64,000 nucleotides of DNA. Source: Prevotella illustrans. GTDB taxonomy: Bacteria > Bacteroidota > Bacteroidia > Bacteroidales > Bacteroidaceae. The DNA lies in NCBI RefSeq assembly GCF_017426725.1, contig NZ_JAERMS010000009.1:18574-82573 (forward strand), written 5' to 3'. The notes below the pieces were generated by a model. It had not been told where the DNA came from. It saw nothing but the letters and a program-made list of their open reading frames with translations, and searched no databases. Position 1 is the first letter of the stretch, and every line of letters starts with the position of its first letter. Positions 34,843 to 44,464 of this stretch are shown one piece after another. The position numbers and the translations under genes are program-made.

Positions 34843-36345
34843 ATGAATATCATCATCGGCGGTGGCCTCGGCGGCCTTTTCACAGGCGCCCTGCTTACCA
34901 AAGAAGGCCATAAGATAACCATCCTCGAGAAAAACAAGACCATCGGCGGTGGCCTGCAGAGTTTTCAATACTACGGCCTGACCTTCGAAACGGGTATGCA
35001 CTTGCTTGGCAGCCTGCACAAAGGGCAGACCATCGACAAGATGCTGCGCTACTTAGGAATCAGAAACCGACTGAAAATCATCGATGTAGACGCCGACTGC
35101 ATGGACCAGATCACCTATCTTTCCGACGGCAAGACCTATCGTGTGCCACAGGGAAAGGAGGCGTTCATCGCCTATTTCGCACGGGAGTTTCCACATCAGA
35201 GCCACCAAATCAGGCAATATGTGGAAGCACTCTACAGCATGGTCGACGAGATAGACTTTTTCTATCTGCGACCCACCAACGACCATGTGTTTACCCATAA
35301 CGAAACATTCATGTGGCCGGCCGACCGCTTGGTGGCTCATTTTATCAGCGACCCACGTCTCCGCGACGTATTGGGCTACATGAATCCGATGTATGGCGGT
35401 ATGGAAGGACACACGCCGGCCTATATCCACGCGCTTATCAACGTGCTCTATATCAACGGCCCGAGCCGCTTTTCGGGTGGTAGCCAGCAGTTGGCCGACG
35501 CCTTGGCGGATATCATTCGTGCGGGTGGAGGGCGTGTCATCAGTGGCGACAAGGTGGTAGCGGTTGATATCAACGACCGCCGGGTGGCAGCCGTAAGGAC
35601 CGAACAAGGCCATATCTACACCGCCGACACTTACATCAGTGCCATCCATCCTCGCCAATTGATCGGCATGACAGACAGCTCTTGCTTTTCCAAAGCATTC
35701 AGGACACGCATCGACGAGGCGCCCAACAGCTACTCTTCGTTCTGTGCCTATTTCGTCTTCAAACCCGAAAGTTTTCCATATATCAATCACACATGCTACT
35801 TTCAGGAAGACTATGGCCACGTGTGGAACTACAATGATTACGACGAGGCTCACTGGCCAAGGGGCTTCATGTACATGACACCGGCCGACAGACAGCAAGG
35901 TTCATGGGCAACGAAGATGATTGTGAACGCCATCATGCCCTATCAGGTGGTAGAACGATGGAAAGACACCCGAAGCGGACACCGAGGCAAGGACTATGAA
36001 ACATGGAAAGAAGCCCATCTGGAAAAGATCATCGGCCGTATGGAGCGGCTCTATCCCGGCTTTGAAGCCACGCTCGCCCACCGCTTTGCCTCGTCGCCGC
36101 TCACCATCCGCGACTACTACGACGAGCCCGAGGGCGCCCTCTATGGCCTGCGACGCGACACGGAGAACATCGCCCGGTCGCAAGTATCGGTCTACACGAA
36201 ATGTAAAAACCTGTTTCTGACGGGACAGAATATCAACCTACACGGGTTTTGCGGCGTACCGCTGACGGCTGTCAATACGGCCGAAGCCATCGTGGGACAC
36301 AACGTTATCGTCGATAAAATCAACGCGTATGAAACCAAGAATTAG
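34843..36345 (+). CDS. FAD-dependent oxidoreductase 2 (CrtI/RetSat type)
   Basis: A 500-residue paralogue of the previous gene. The motif IIGGGLGGLFTGALLTKEG starts at residue 4, VLEKNKTIGGGLQSF-type sequence follows, and the C-terminal block is LFLTGQNINLHGFCG. The overall arrangement is the same as for copy 1, but identity by eye is only moderate, pointing to an old duplication with different roles. Forty bases separate the two genes, and the next gene overlaps its end by 17 bases. Enzyme chemistry cannot be told from motif alone. Confidence 0.87.
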   Translation: MNIIIGGGLGGLFTGALLTKEGHKITILEKNKTIGGGLQSFQYYGLTFETGMHLLGSLHKGQTIDKMLRYLGIRNRLKIIDVDADCMDQITYLSDGKTYRVPQGKEAFIAYFAREFPHQSHQIRQYVEALYSMVDEIDFFYLRPTNDHVFTHNETFMWPADRLVAHFISDPRLRDVLGYMNPMYGGMEGHTPAYIHALINVLYINGPSRFSGGSQQLADALADIIRAGGGRVISGDKVVAVDINDRRVAAVRTEQGHIYTADTYISAIHPRQLIGMTDSSCFSKAFRTRIDEAPNSYSSFCAYFVFKPESFPYINHTCYFQEDYGHVWNYNDYDEAHWPRGFMYMTPADRQQGSWATKMIVNAIMPYQVVERWKDTRSGHRGKDYETWKEAHLEKIIGRMERLYPGFEATLAHRFASSPLTIRDYYDEPEGALYGLRRDTENIARSQVSVYTKCKNLFLTGQNINLHGFCGVPLTAVNTAEAIVGHNVIVDKINAYETKN

Positions 36346-37141
36346 TCTTTTGCTGCTCCTGCTCACCGTTTGTTCGACCGTAGGCGCGCAAAAGAGTGAC
36401 CCGAACTATCGCCGGCTGAAGATCTATAAACCGAGCGACACCTGCCGCACGGCTGTCATCGTCTGTCCGGGGGGCAGCTACTGCTGGTTGAGTAAAAAAT
36501 ACGAAGGCAGCGAAGTGGCCCGATGGCTCAACAGCAAGGGCATAGCAGCCTACGTGCTGCACTACCCCACGGCGGGTTGGGCCGGATTCGTGCTCCGCAG
36601 TCGGCTTTACTTTCCCGGTCGGCAATATCCCGACCAGCTGCGGGCCATCGAACAGGCCATGCGCCTTGTCCGACAGCAAGGCTACCGCCACGTAGGCGTC
36701 ATGGGCTTCTCGGCCGGCGGCCACTTGGCACTGATGGCGGCCGAGAACCTTACCGGACCATTGCGGCCCGACTTCATCGCGCCCATCTATCCTGTGGTGT
36801 CGCTCTCCCACGCCGTTACGCACAAGCGCAGCCGACGCGGACTATTAGGCGAATGGCGCCGACGCAGCACCGTGATGCGCGACTCGCTGTCGATGGAGCG
36901 GCACGCCGACCGCATCCAATGCCCCGTTTTCCTGATGAACTGCAAGGACGACCCTATCGTCGACTACCGCAACGCCGTATTGATGGACAGCGCCATGACT
37001 GCCCACGACGTACCCCATGTATATATCCAATACCAAACGGGCGGCCACGGCTTCGGCGCCACTGCCCGAAAAACAACGAAAGAAGCGATCAGCTGGAAAG
37101 AACGTTTCATCAGTTGGCTGCAAAAACAATTCAACAACTGA
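36329..37141 (+). CDS. Secreted alpha/beta hydrolase
   Basis: A 270-residue protein with a signal peptide (MKPRISLLLLLLTVCSTVGA) and the alpha/beta hydrolase fold of acetyl esterases. It shows VIVCPGGSYCWLS (oxyanion GG), the nucleophile Ser128 in VGVMGFSAGGHLAL, the acid in CKDDPIVDY and the His in GGHGFG. It probably acts in the periplasm on an ester. It overlaps the preceding oxidoreductase by 17 bases, so it is the last gene of the polyene operon by layout, though its link to the product is unproven. It might trim or edit acyl esters of the lipid anchor. Confidence 0.85.
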   Translation: MKPRISLLLLLLTVCSTVGAQKSDPNYRRLKIYKPSDTCRTAVIVCPGGSYCWLSKKYEGSEVARWLNSKGIAAYVLHYPTAGWAGFVLRSRLYFPGRQYPDQLRAIEQAMRLVRQQGYRHVGVMGFSAGGHLALMAAENLTGPLRPDFIAPIYPVVSLSHAVTHKRSRRGLLGEWRRRSTVMRDSLSMERHADRIQCPVFLMNCKDDPIVDYRNAVLMDSAMTAHDVPHVYIQYQTGGHGFGATARKTTKEAISWKERFISWLQKQFNN

Positions 37142-37394
37142 TCAAACAAACTGAAAAATACTGGTATAATGTGACGGGAACGGTTAAGACCTTCTGCCCC
37201 GAAGGCCAATCACCCAGACGCCTGCCACAGGCTATCTACGATATTAATTACAACTCCGCTAATCTCAAAGCGATGGGAGCACAGAGTTTGGAGGCGTCGA
37301 CTCCTGAAAAAGAAAAGACCAAGAAAGATTACCTATCAAAACATCCCGATACGCTGACGAAGAAATCCCATGATATAAAAGGAATACAGGCATA

Positions 37395-37422
37395 GGCGGA
37401 ACGTGATAAATCACGCCCCTAC
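37395..37422 (+). repeat. Short hairpin repeat, copy 1 of 4
   Basis: The core CGTGATAAATCACG folds as a six-pair stem with an AA loop, and is flanked by GGCGGAA and CCCCTAC. Further copies are at 37499-37523 (inverted), 37579-37604 and 38245-38275 (one base changed). Confidence 0.75.
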
Positions 37423-37498
37423 AGCTCACGCCCTGCCGTTTACAAACACAGAAATCATAGCTCGGTAGCTGCAAGTCAGTCGCCATGCGCCAGCCGGA

Positions 37499-37523
37499 GG
37501 GGCGTGATTCATCACGTTCCGCC
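37499..37523 (-). repeat. Short hairpin repeat, copy 2 of 4 (inverted)
   Basis: The reverse of copy 1 with the loop changed: GGGGCGTGATTCATCACGTT followed by CCGCC. Stem bases are kept. Confidence 0.7.
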
Positions 37524-37578
37524 TGTCGTGGCGTTTGTAAATGGCGTGGGGCGTGATTGCCTATTTCCTTGGTGATTC

Positions 37579-37604
37579 GGAACGTGATAAATCACGCCCC
37601 TACG
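37579..37604 (+). repeat. Short hairpin repeat, copy 3 of 4
   Basis: GGAACGTGATAAATCACGCC followed by CCTACG; the core is identical to copy 1. Confidence 0.75.
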
Positions 37605-37725
37605 CCTGACGGGTTGCCGTTCCCCGTGATTCGGAAGTTCTCCCTCCCTTTGGGTCGCTGTTCGCGGAGCGAGGTAATTGTAAATCGCTGGCCGGAGGGA
37701 AAAGCAAAGCAAAGGCCGGGGTAGG

Positions 37726-37929
37726 TTAATCGTCCCACAACGAGGACGAGGAACGGGTTGTGGTGGTCTGGGCGTCATCCTCTTCGTCGTCGAAGAAGTT
37801 GTTACCCTTCGACAGGGCCGGTCCCGTGGCGGGGTCTTCGCTGATGCCTATGTCAAGGGAGCCGGCGAGGATGCAGTTTTCTAACTCGATGAGTTGCGAT
37901 TTCATTTCCGGTTTGATGTACTCTTTCAT
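37726..37929 (-). CDS. Small acidic peptide with an AGS-type core
   Basis: A 67-residue product that begins MKEYIKPEMKSQLIELENCI, contains LAGSLDIGISEDPATGPALS, and ends with an acidic then Ser/Thr-rich tail (FFDDEEDDAQTTTTRSSSSL). The charged start, the AGS motif at about 21-25 and the Asp/Glu-rich end match a kind of short protein that I know to be common in Prevotella and Bacteroides genomes, usually without known function. It is leftward, downstream of the GLUG protein and in the same direction. It may be a short secreted or modified peptide; there is no standard signal peptide. The gene status rests on pattern and composition. Confidence 0.6.
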   Translation of the reverse strand: MKEYIKPEMKSQLIELENCILAGSLDIGISEDPATGPALSKGNNFFDDEEDDAQTTTTRSSSSLWDD

Positions 37930-37990
37930 TTTGTTTGAATGTTTTATAAAGGTTGGTTTAAATGTTTTTATAAAAATGGATTGGTAATTT

Positions 37991-38125
37991 TCAGTCGGCT
38001 TCGCACTTTTTCAGTCGGCTTCGCCGAGAAATCTTACAAATCTTCCAATTTTTACATTATCTATTATTTGTTCGATTTGTACTGATTTGTCCGATTTCTG
38101 TCCGCAGGACACTCCTTCAGTCGGC
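37991..38125 (+). repeat. Long direct repeat flanking the GLUG gene, copy A
   Basis: Shares with copy B (44090-44230) the segments AGTCGGCTTCGCCGAGAAAT, ATTATCTATTATTTGTTCGA and TTTCAGTCGGCTC in the same order and orientation, with small differences between them. A shorter piece (38161-38206, ATCTTCCAATTTTTATCATT) repeats part of it. Confidence 0.85.
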
Positions 38126-38244
38126 TCGCCGAGACGAGTTGATGAGCCGTCAGGCGAATAAATCCCACAAATCGTTCTAAATCTTCCAATTTTTATCATT
38201 ACATATAGGGTTACGGGTTATCGGGGGCGCGCCCGTTTCCGGAT

Positions 38245-38275
38245 GGGGCGGAACATGATAAATCACGCCCCTGCG
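38245..38275 (+). repeat. Short hairpin repeat, copy 4 of 4
   Basis: GGCGGAACATGATAAATCAC followed by GCCCCTGCGG. One base in the left stem differs from the other copies (CATGAT for CGTGAT). Confidence 0.7.
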
Positions 38276-38309
38276 GCGTGCCGCACCCCCGATGAGAGAG
38301 ACATCTTTT

Positions 38310-41300
38310 TTATTTCACAACAACCTTGCGGCCGCCGACGATGTAGACGCCTGCGGGCAACCGGTGGCGTGCGGCGTCGTCGAGGCGGTCGGCCACGCGG
38401 CGACCTTGCAGGTCGTACACCGGACCGTCGGCTCTGCCCCTCGCGTCGTTCGTAGCGCCACCGATGCCGGTGGTCTCGCCGTCGATGACGATGGAGAGCT
38501 GCTTGGCGCCCGCGCCTTTCGGACAAGTGACATAGGCGCGATAAGCGGGAACCGTGGCGCCGGGGTGCTCCGTCGTTACCTTGTGGAAGAGGCCGTCGTT
38601 CTGCAGGATGTAGGCGTTGGCGGCTGCTGCCGTGGCGTTGTCCACGCCGGTTACCGTGCCCACGAAACTGTACTTGCCGGCGGTAGTGGTCAGAGCGTCG
38701 GCCTTGTAGGCTTTCACCTGTATGTCGTTGCCGCCGAGCTGTGGCACACCGTCGGCAGTAATCAGGTAAGGCTTGTAGGCTTCGAGCTTATCCTTCGCAT
38801 CCGCGAAATGGACTGCACTGTTGTTGCCGCCCGAGATGGTGTAGGCCTTGAAACCTTGTACAGACAACTCGTAGGGCAGACAAAGGGTGGCTTTCCCTAT
38901 GGAAAGGTCGCGCTCGTAGCTTACCTTGGCAGCGGTGAAGTCGATGCCGATGGGCAGCGGCTTGTCGTCGGTGAGGCGGAAGTCGTCGCACGCCCAGCCG
39001 TTGTTCTCCTTATTATAATATACATAGTTGGGCTTTGCCTTGTCGGCCTCGCGGTAGGGGCTCGGCTCCTCGCCCAAAGCCTGCGCCCAGTAGCACTGGT
39101 CGGTGCGGTCGGCCTGCAGGAGCTTGGCCACCTCGCCGTTCTTCAGCTGCGCCTCGGTTATCTGGTCGCCCTGTACCTTGCCGCTGGGGTTGAGGTAGTA
39201 GCAGTTGTTGATGTGCATAAAGCCGGTGCCCTCGTTCTGCTGCTGCTCCGGGCAGAAGGTGAAGCTCGAAAATCCGGTGGTGCTGGGTTTGGGGCTGGCG
39301 TTGTTGGTGCCGAGGTAGAGGCAGTTGTTCAGCGTGCAGGCGGCATCTTTGTGCTTATGACCTATAAATCCGGATATAATTTTGTGTGTGCCGCCTTCAA
39401 GGGTGTCCGTGGCGTGGAAATATCCCTTGACTACGCAGTCGTTAATGGTGATATGGGCAGTGTCGTCCGGGGTTAGAAGTATGCCCGCTAAATCTCGGCC
39501 CACCTTGAGGTTCACGTCGATGACGCAGCCCGAAACGGTGGTGTTGCCATACGCGTAATTTATCAATCCTGCCGCCTGACTACCGCACGACTGTGGGTCG
39601 CCCGGATTTTTTTCGGTCAGCGTGATGCTACCCTTGATGTGCAGGTTGCGGATGGTGGCGTCCTTCACATTCTTGAAGGGGGCTTTTTCGTCGTCCGGGG
39701 TAGTCCAGTTGAAAGAGAGCGTATGGCCCTGTCCGTCGAAGGTGCCTTCGTAAACGTTGGGCAGGTAATAGCCCAGCATCAGGATTTCCTCGCCGAGGTC
39801 GACGTCCTGCATCAGCCTGGCGTCGACGCCGGTCTGTCCGTCGTTCACAAGTTCGCGGAACGCCTTCCAGTCTTCCTTCGAGGCGATGTCGAAGCATTCC
39901 TTGTCGTTCACGTTTACGGCTACGGTCTTGTCGTCGTCGATGGTGGTCGTCTCGGAGAAGCCGTCGGCAAAGGCCAGTCCGGTGTAGTAATGGTGTGGGT
40001 TGTAGCTGTTGCCGAGGGCTTCCTGCAGGGTGGGCAGACTGACGGTGCCGCCCTTGTTGGCGTAGCGCGCGGCGGTTGCCTCGTTGTTGTAGGTGAAGGC
40101 CACCTTATATATATGTTTCGCCTCGTCGGTGGTGGGCAGCGGCTCAAGGTCCGTGCCGAGCGTCTGTCCCCAGACGTTTTCGGTGCGGTCGCCCTGCAAC
40201 AGCTTAGCCATTTCGCCGCTCTTCAGTCGCTCGGCGGTTACCTGCTTGCCCTGCGCTTTGCCGCAGGTGTTGAGGTAGTAGCAGTTGTTCAGGGTGGCGT
40301 TATCGGCGAAGGTATTGCTACCGGTGGTGGCGTTGTTCTTGCCGATGTAGAGGCAGTTGGTCAGGGTGCAGGTGCCGCCCTGATAGTCTACAAATCCGCC
40401 GATACTCTTCTTCGCGGAGTTGAGCGCTCCCTTGACGACGCAGTCGGTGATAATAACCTCGGTATTGAGGTTTACCATATGAATCATGCCTGCTAAATAG
40501 CTGGAGCCCTTGAGGTCCACATCGATGACGCAGCCCGAGACGGAGATCTTGCCAGAGGCAGACAGAATCAATCCGGACAAAAGGCTGTTGCCTGTTGCTT
40601 CAATCTGCCCTTTTACATGCAGGTTCTTGATGGTGGCGCCTTCCACAGTCTTGAAGGGGGCTATATTGACGAAGCTTGTGTGATTCCAGTTGACGGTGAG
40701 CGCATGTCCCTGCCCGTCGAACGTGCCGGAATAGTTTCTGGTCACGCCCACCATCACGATGTCCGAGCCGAGGTCGACGTCCGCTGTCATCTTGGCGTCG
40801 AGGCCGGCCTGTCCGTCGTTCACGAGGTCGCAGAACGTCTTCCAGTTGTCCTTCGAGGCTATCTCGTAGGCTTCCTTATGGTTGAAGAGCACTGCCACGG
40901 TCTGGTCGGAGCTGACGGTGGTTGAGCCGTTGAAGTCGCCCTCAAAGGCGATGGTATAAAAATGGTGCTCGTTGTAGCTGCTACCCATGAGGTCCTTTGC
41001 GGTAAAGGTGGGCATGCCGCCGTGGATACCCTTGCCGTTGGTGGCGTAGCGCGTGGCTTTCACCTGGTCGTTGTAGCTGAAGTCCACCTTGCAGACGTGC
41101 TTCTCGGCTTTGTCGGTGGGCTGCGGATCGTTCTCCTTGCCGAGCTCCTGTCCCCAGAAGTTTCCGGCGCGCTTGTTCTGAAGCAGATAAGCCACTTCGC
41201 CGCTCTTGAGCTGCTCCTCGGTTACCTTCTTGCCCTGTGCGTCGCTGCAGGGGTTGAGGTAGTAGCAGTTCGTGAGGGTGGCTTTCTTGGCAAAGGTGTA

Positions 41301-44044
41301 GCCGCCGGTGGTGGCGTTGTTCTCGCCGATGTAGAGGCAGTTGGTCAGGGTGCACTTACCATACTGATTTTCTACAAATCCGCTCATATATCTCCTGCCT
41401 CCCTCCGTCGTGGCGTGGAACTTGCCCTTGACGAGGCAGTCGGTGATGGTAACATTGGCATTATCCCTTACGCATTCAATCATGCCTGCTGCGTCGCATC
41501 CACCATTGTCATAGGTGCTCGTGATGTTCACCGCGCTGACGCAGCCCGAGATGGTGGTGTTGCCATAGGCGCTTTGAACCAATCCTGACAAGAAGTGCGA
41601 GCTTGACTTAATCTCTCCTTCGGTGCGCAGGTTCTTGATGGTGGCGCCGTCCACAGTGTAGAAGGGGGCTAACCAGCCTGATGTGTTATTCCAGTTGATT
41701 TTCAGCGTATGTCCCTGTCCGTCGAACGTGCCGGCGTAATGATTGCCCACCTGCCAAATGTCGGAGCCGAGGTCGACGTCCGCTGTCATCTTGGCGTTGA
41801 GCTTGGTCTGTCCGCCGTTGACGAGGTCGCGGAACTCCTTCCAGTCAGCCTTCGAGGCGATTTCGCAGACTACCTTGTGGGTGAAGCTTACTGCCACCTG
41901 CTTATCGGCGGTCACGCTGGTGGAGCCGCTGAAATTGTCGGCAAAGGTCAGTCCCGAGTAATAATGCTGTGGGTTGTAGCCCGTGCCCAGAATTTCCTGC
42001 ACGGTGGGCATGGAGCCGTAGATGGCCTTGTTGCGCGTGGCGTAGCGCGTGGCGCGCACCTGGCTGTTGAAGGTGAAATCCACCTTATAGACCCGCTTCG
42101 CGCCGTCGGCGGTGAGCAGGGGCTCGTCGTCGCTGCCGAGGTTCTGGCCCCAGACGTTTTCCGTGCGCTTGTTCTGAAGCAGATAGGCCACCTCGCCGTT
42201 CCGGAGCTGCTCGGCGGTCACCTGCTCGCCTAAGTTGCCTTTCTTGTTATAATCCGGATTGATGCCTTTGGACTTCTCGGAATAGTACACGTGGTTTAGG
42301 TTGTTTGTCGTACCTTTTTGTCGGCGCAGGATAGGATTGAGTCCCGACACCTTGGTGTAGGTGGCATTCACATAGCTGTTGCTGATGGTCGTCGTGCCGG
42401 CATCGCCCCAGGCTATGAGACCGGCGATGTTGGAGACGTTGCCATTGTCGCCTGTGATGGAACCGATGAAGGCGCAGTCTTCGATGGTGGTATTGCCCGA
42501 TAAAATATGGCCTATCAAACCGCCCGAGTACTGATCGCCCGTCTTTCCAAGATGAATGTCGGCTTTCACGACGCAACTCCGGAGGGTCGTGCTTTCAGCG
42601 AATCCCACCAAGCCGGCCGTGTGGTAATTGTCCGTATTGGCCGGAGCGGTTACGGTGCCCGCGATGGTTAGGTTCTTGATGGTGGCGTCGTCCGTGCGGT
42701 GGAAGGGGGCTGTGCCCTGCCCGGCGCCCACGACATGGACGGTGAGCGTATGGCCGGCGCCGTCGAACGTACCGGCATACTTATGATTGTTAGTACCCAC
42801 CATCATAGAGTTATTGCCGAGGTCGATGTCGGCTTCGAGACGGGCGTTGAGGCGGGTCATGCCCTTTTCGTTGACGAGTTTGCAGAACAGCTTCCACTCG
42901 TTGGCGTCCTTGATGAGTATCGTGCCGTTCTGGTCACGGCGCATCACGATGAAGGTGTGCGAGAAGGTTGTCGCCTCGTAGAGGTCGTTCTGTTCCTGCT
43001 TGAGAGTGATGGTGGCCTCGCCCGCCGTGCCGCCGAGCAGGAGTTTGCCGTTATCATAGCGGAGCACTGAGGAGTTGCTGCTGGTGACGCTGAATCCTGG
43101 ATTGTTCCATTTGAAACCTTGGCCGCTCTGGGTCTTCTTGTCGATAAGTGCGTGCAAGTCGTATGTATCGAAGAGCACGCCGGGCAGGTCTTTGGCGGTG
43201 AAGTTCACCCGGTCGCGTATCACGTTGACTATGGTCTTGCACTGCACTTTGCCACACTCCCAATAGGCACTGAAAGTTGCGGTGAGGGAGGCCTTTCCAA
43301 GATGCTTGGGCCTTAAACATCCGATTCCTGAGATATCCACAATATTAGGGTTGCTCAGCTCCCATTCGATATGGCCGACGTGACCTTCGCGCTTGAGGTT
43401 GGGGTCAAAAAAACTCTCCAACGTGGAGTATATGTCATATTGTTCCTTCTCATACCTCACGTTGGGTATCTTGACATAACCCACAATGATATCGCGCACC
43501 TTGAACTGGTCCCACTTGTCATAGTAATGGCTCCAGATTTTGACTTTTTTTGCCGGGGCATCATAATTGTAGACAACGATGTTGTTGTCGTCGTCGTTGA
43601 GGTTGTTCTTATTGCCTCCGCTTATCCGCGAGTTCGTGATGGCATTCTTCTCGAAATAATAGTCATAGCCTGATGTCACTTCGCTGATGCGCTCGAGGCC
43701 CCTGGGGTGGTCGTAGTCTTCTCCACCCTCTGTGTCGCGCAGGATAATCCAGCGGATGGCATAGCCGTCGTCAGTCTCTATGTTGAGTCGGTACCCCTTC
43801 CCACCTCATAGATGGCACTGTTGCCCGTTCCGCTGGTGGTCTTGCAAGAGCCAAACCAGATTTTCACATGCCCTTGTTCGAGTGTTTGTAGTATCAGCTT
43901 GTTCTTGCCGATCTTTTCCACGGTTTCGCGTGAGCGGAATGTCTCGTAGCCATAACGATTATAATCTGTAGCCCACGCCGGCGCCGCCAGCACGAGGACT
44001 AAGAGAAAGAGGCAGAACCTCTGAATGATGTTTGGTTGTTTCAT
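38310..44044 (-). pseudogene. Giant GLUG-type repeat surface protein, split by a one-base frameshift near its N-terminus
   Basis: Two frames together make one gene. The first (44044 to 43778) gives a signal peptide (MKQPNIIQRFCLFLLVLVLA, cleavage near WATD) and 60 more residues, then stops. The second is open from before 43679 to 38310 and gives 1789 residues with no signal. The frames join if one base is added at the C-run at 43800-43802, giving about 1911 residues. The mature part has four modules of about 320-340 residues (starts near 42891, 41850, 40852 and 39876) with W-K-F-LVN-G, DVDLGS, GTFDGQGHTL, ATIKNL and GLUG-like GG/SGL...GCV elements. The C-terminus reads VYDLQGRRV...LPAGVYIVGG, a surface-sorting-like tail. 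A surface adhesin role is likely but not shown. Confidence 0.8.
39600..42950 (-). repeat. Four tandem protein modules of roughly 1 kb each in the GLUG gene
   Basis: Equivalent points (ASK.DWK.F, near 39876, 40852, 41850 and 42891) lie 976, 998 and 1041 bases apart. Each module carries the same ordered blocks: ATIKNL, TLTNCLYIG, NCYYLN, QLKSGEVAYLLQ, YKVDF and HYYTG. Confidence 0.85.
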
Positions 44045-44089
44045 ATTGAATTTGAAATTAAAAAATTAAATATCGCGTTTTGAAATTTG

Positions 44090-44230
44090 AGTCGGCTTCG
44101 AGTCGGCTTCGCCGAGAAATCCTACAAATCTTTCCAAATCTTCCAAATTTTATCATTATCTATTATTTGTTCGATTTGTTCAGATTTGTAAGATTTCTGT
44201 GCCGTGAGGCACACTCTTTCAGTCGGCTCA
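44090..44230 (+). repeat. Long direct repeat flanking the GLUG gene, copy B
   Basis: It begins GAGTCGGCTTCGAGTCGGCT, then runs TCGCCGAGAAATCCTACAAA, and ends CACTCTTTCAGTCGGCTC. It matches copy A (37991-38125) in the same orientation, so the two enclose the GLUG gene and its promoter region on about 6.2 kb. Confidence 0.85.
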
Positions 44231-44464
44231 TCAACACGGCTGCGCCGTGAGCAGCATTTGTGCGTAGACAGCAAAAAGGATATACAAAAATAATAAAAAA
44301 CGGGCTATTAACTTCAGACTTTTTAAAAGAAAGATGGTTTTTAAGGCATTATTGCCCCTTAAAAACCTTAATATCCCCTTAAAATCGCTTAATAAGAAGC
44401 TTGATAAAGAGAAAATGAAGACGTATCTTGCAAACCTTGTTGTAAAAGCGATAAGACATAAGGA

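Larger units (their letters stand above)
37142..37725. other. Non-coding stretch with copies of a short hairpin repeat
   Basis: No convincing gene is seen in these 584 bases. Copies of a hairpin element built on AACGTGATAAATCACGCCCC lie at 37395-37422 (+), 37499-37523 (reverse) and 37579-37604 (+). A partial reverse form is at 37543-37562. Other parts carry no signal that I can support. Confidence 0.6.
37930..38309. other. Non-coding stretch with direct-repeat copy A and hairpin repeat copy 4
   Basis: No gene is seen. It holds the left copy of a long direct repeat (37991-38125), a partial third copy (38161-38206) and the fourth hairpin repeat (38245-38275). Confidence 0.6.

Noticed and set aside
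15678..37141. Reading the locus as a dialkylresorcinol/flexirubin cluster
   Set aside because: No DarA cyclase/aromatase or DarB-type KAS III seen; the set of genes fits aryl polyenes better.
38292..39476. 394-codon frame opposite the end of the GLUG gene, and similar frames up to 43.6 kb
   Set aside because: Follow the repeats of the minus-strand gene; Val/Gly/Ala-rich shadows.
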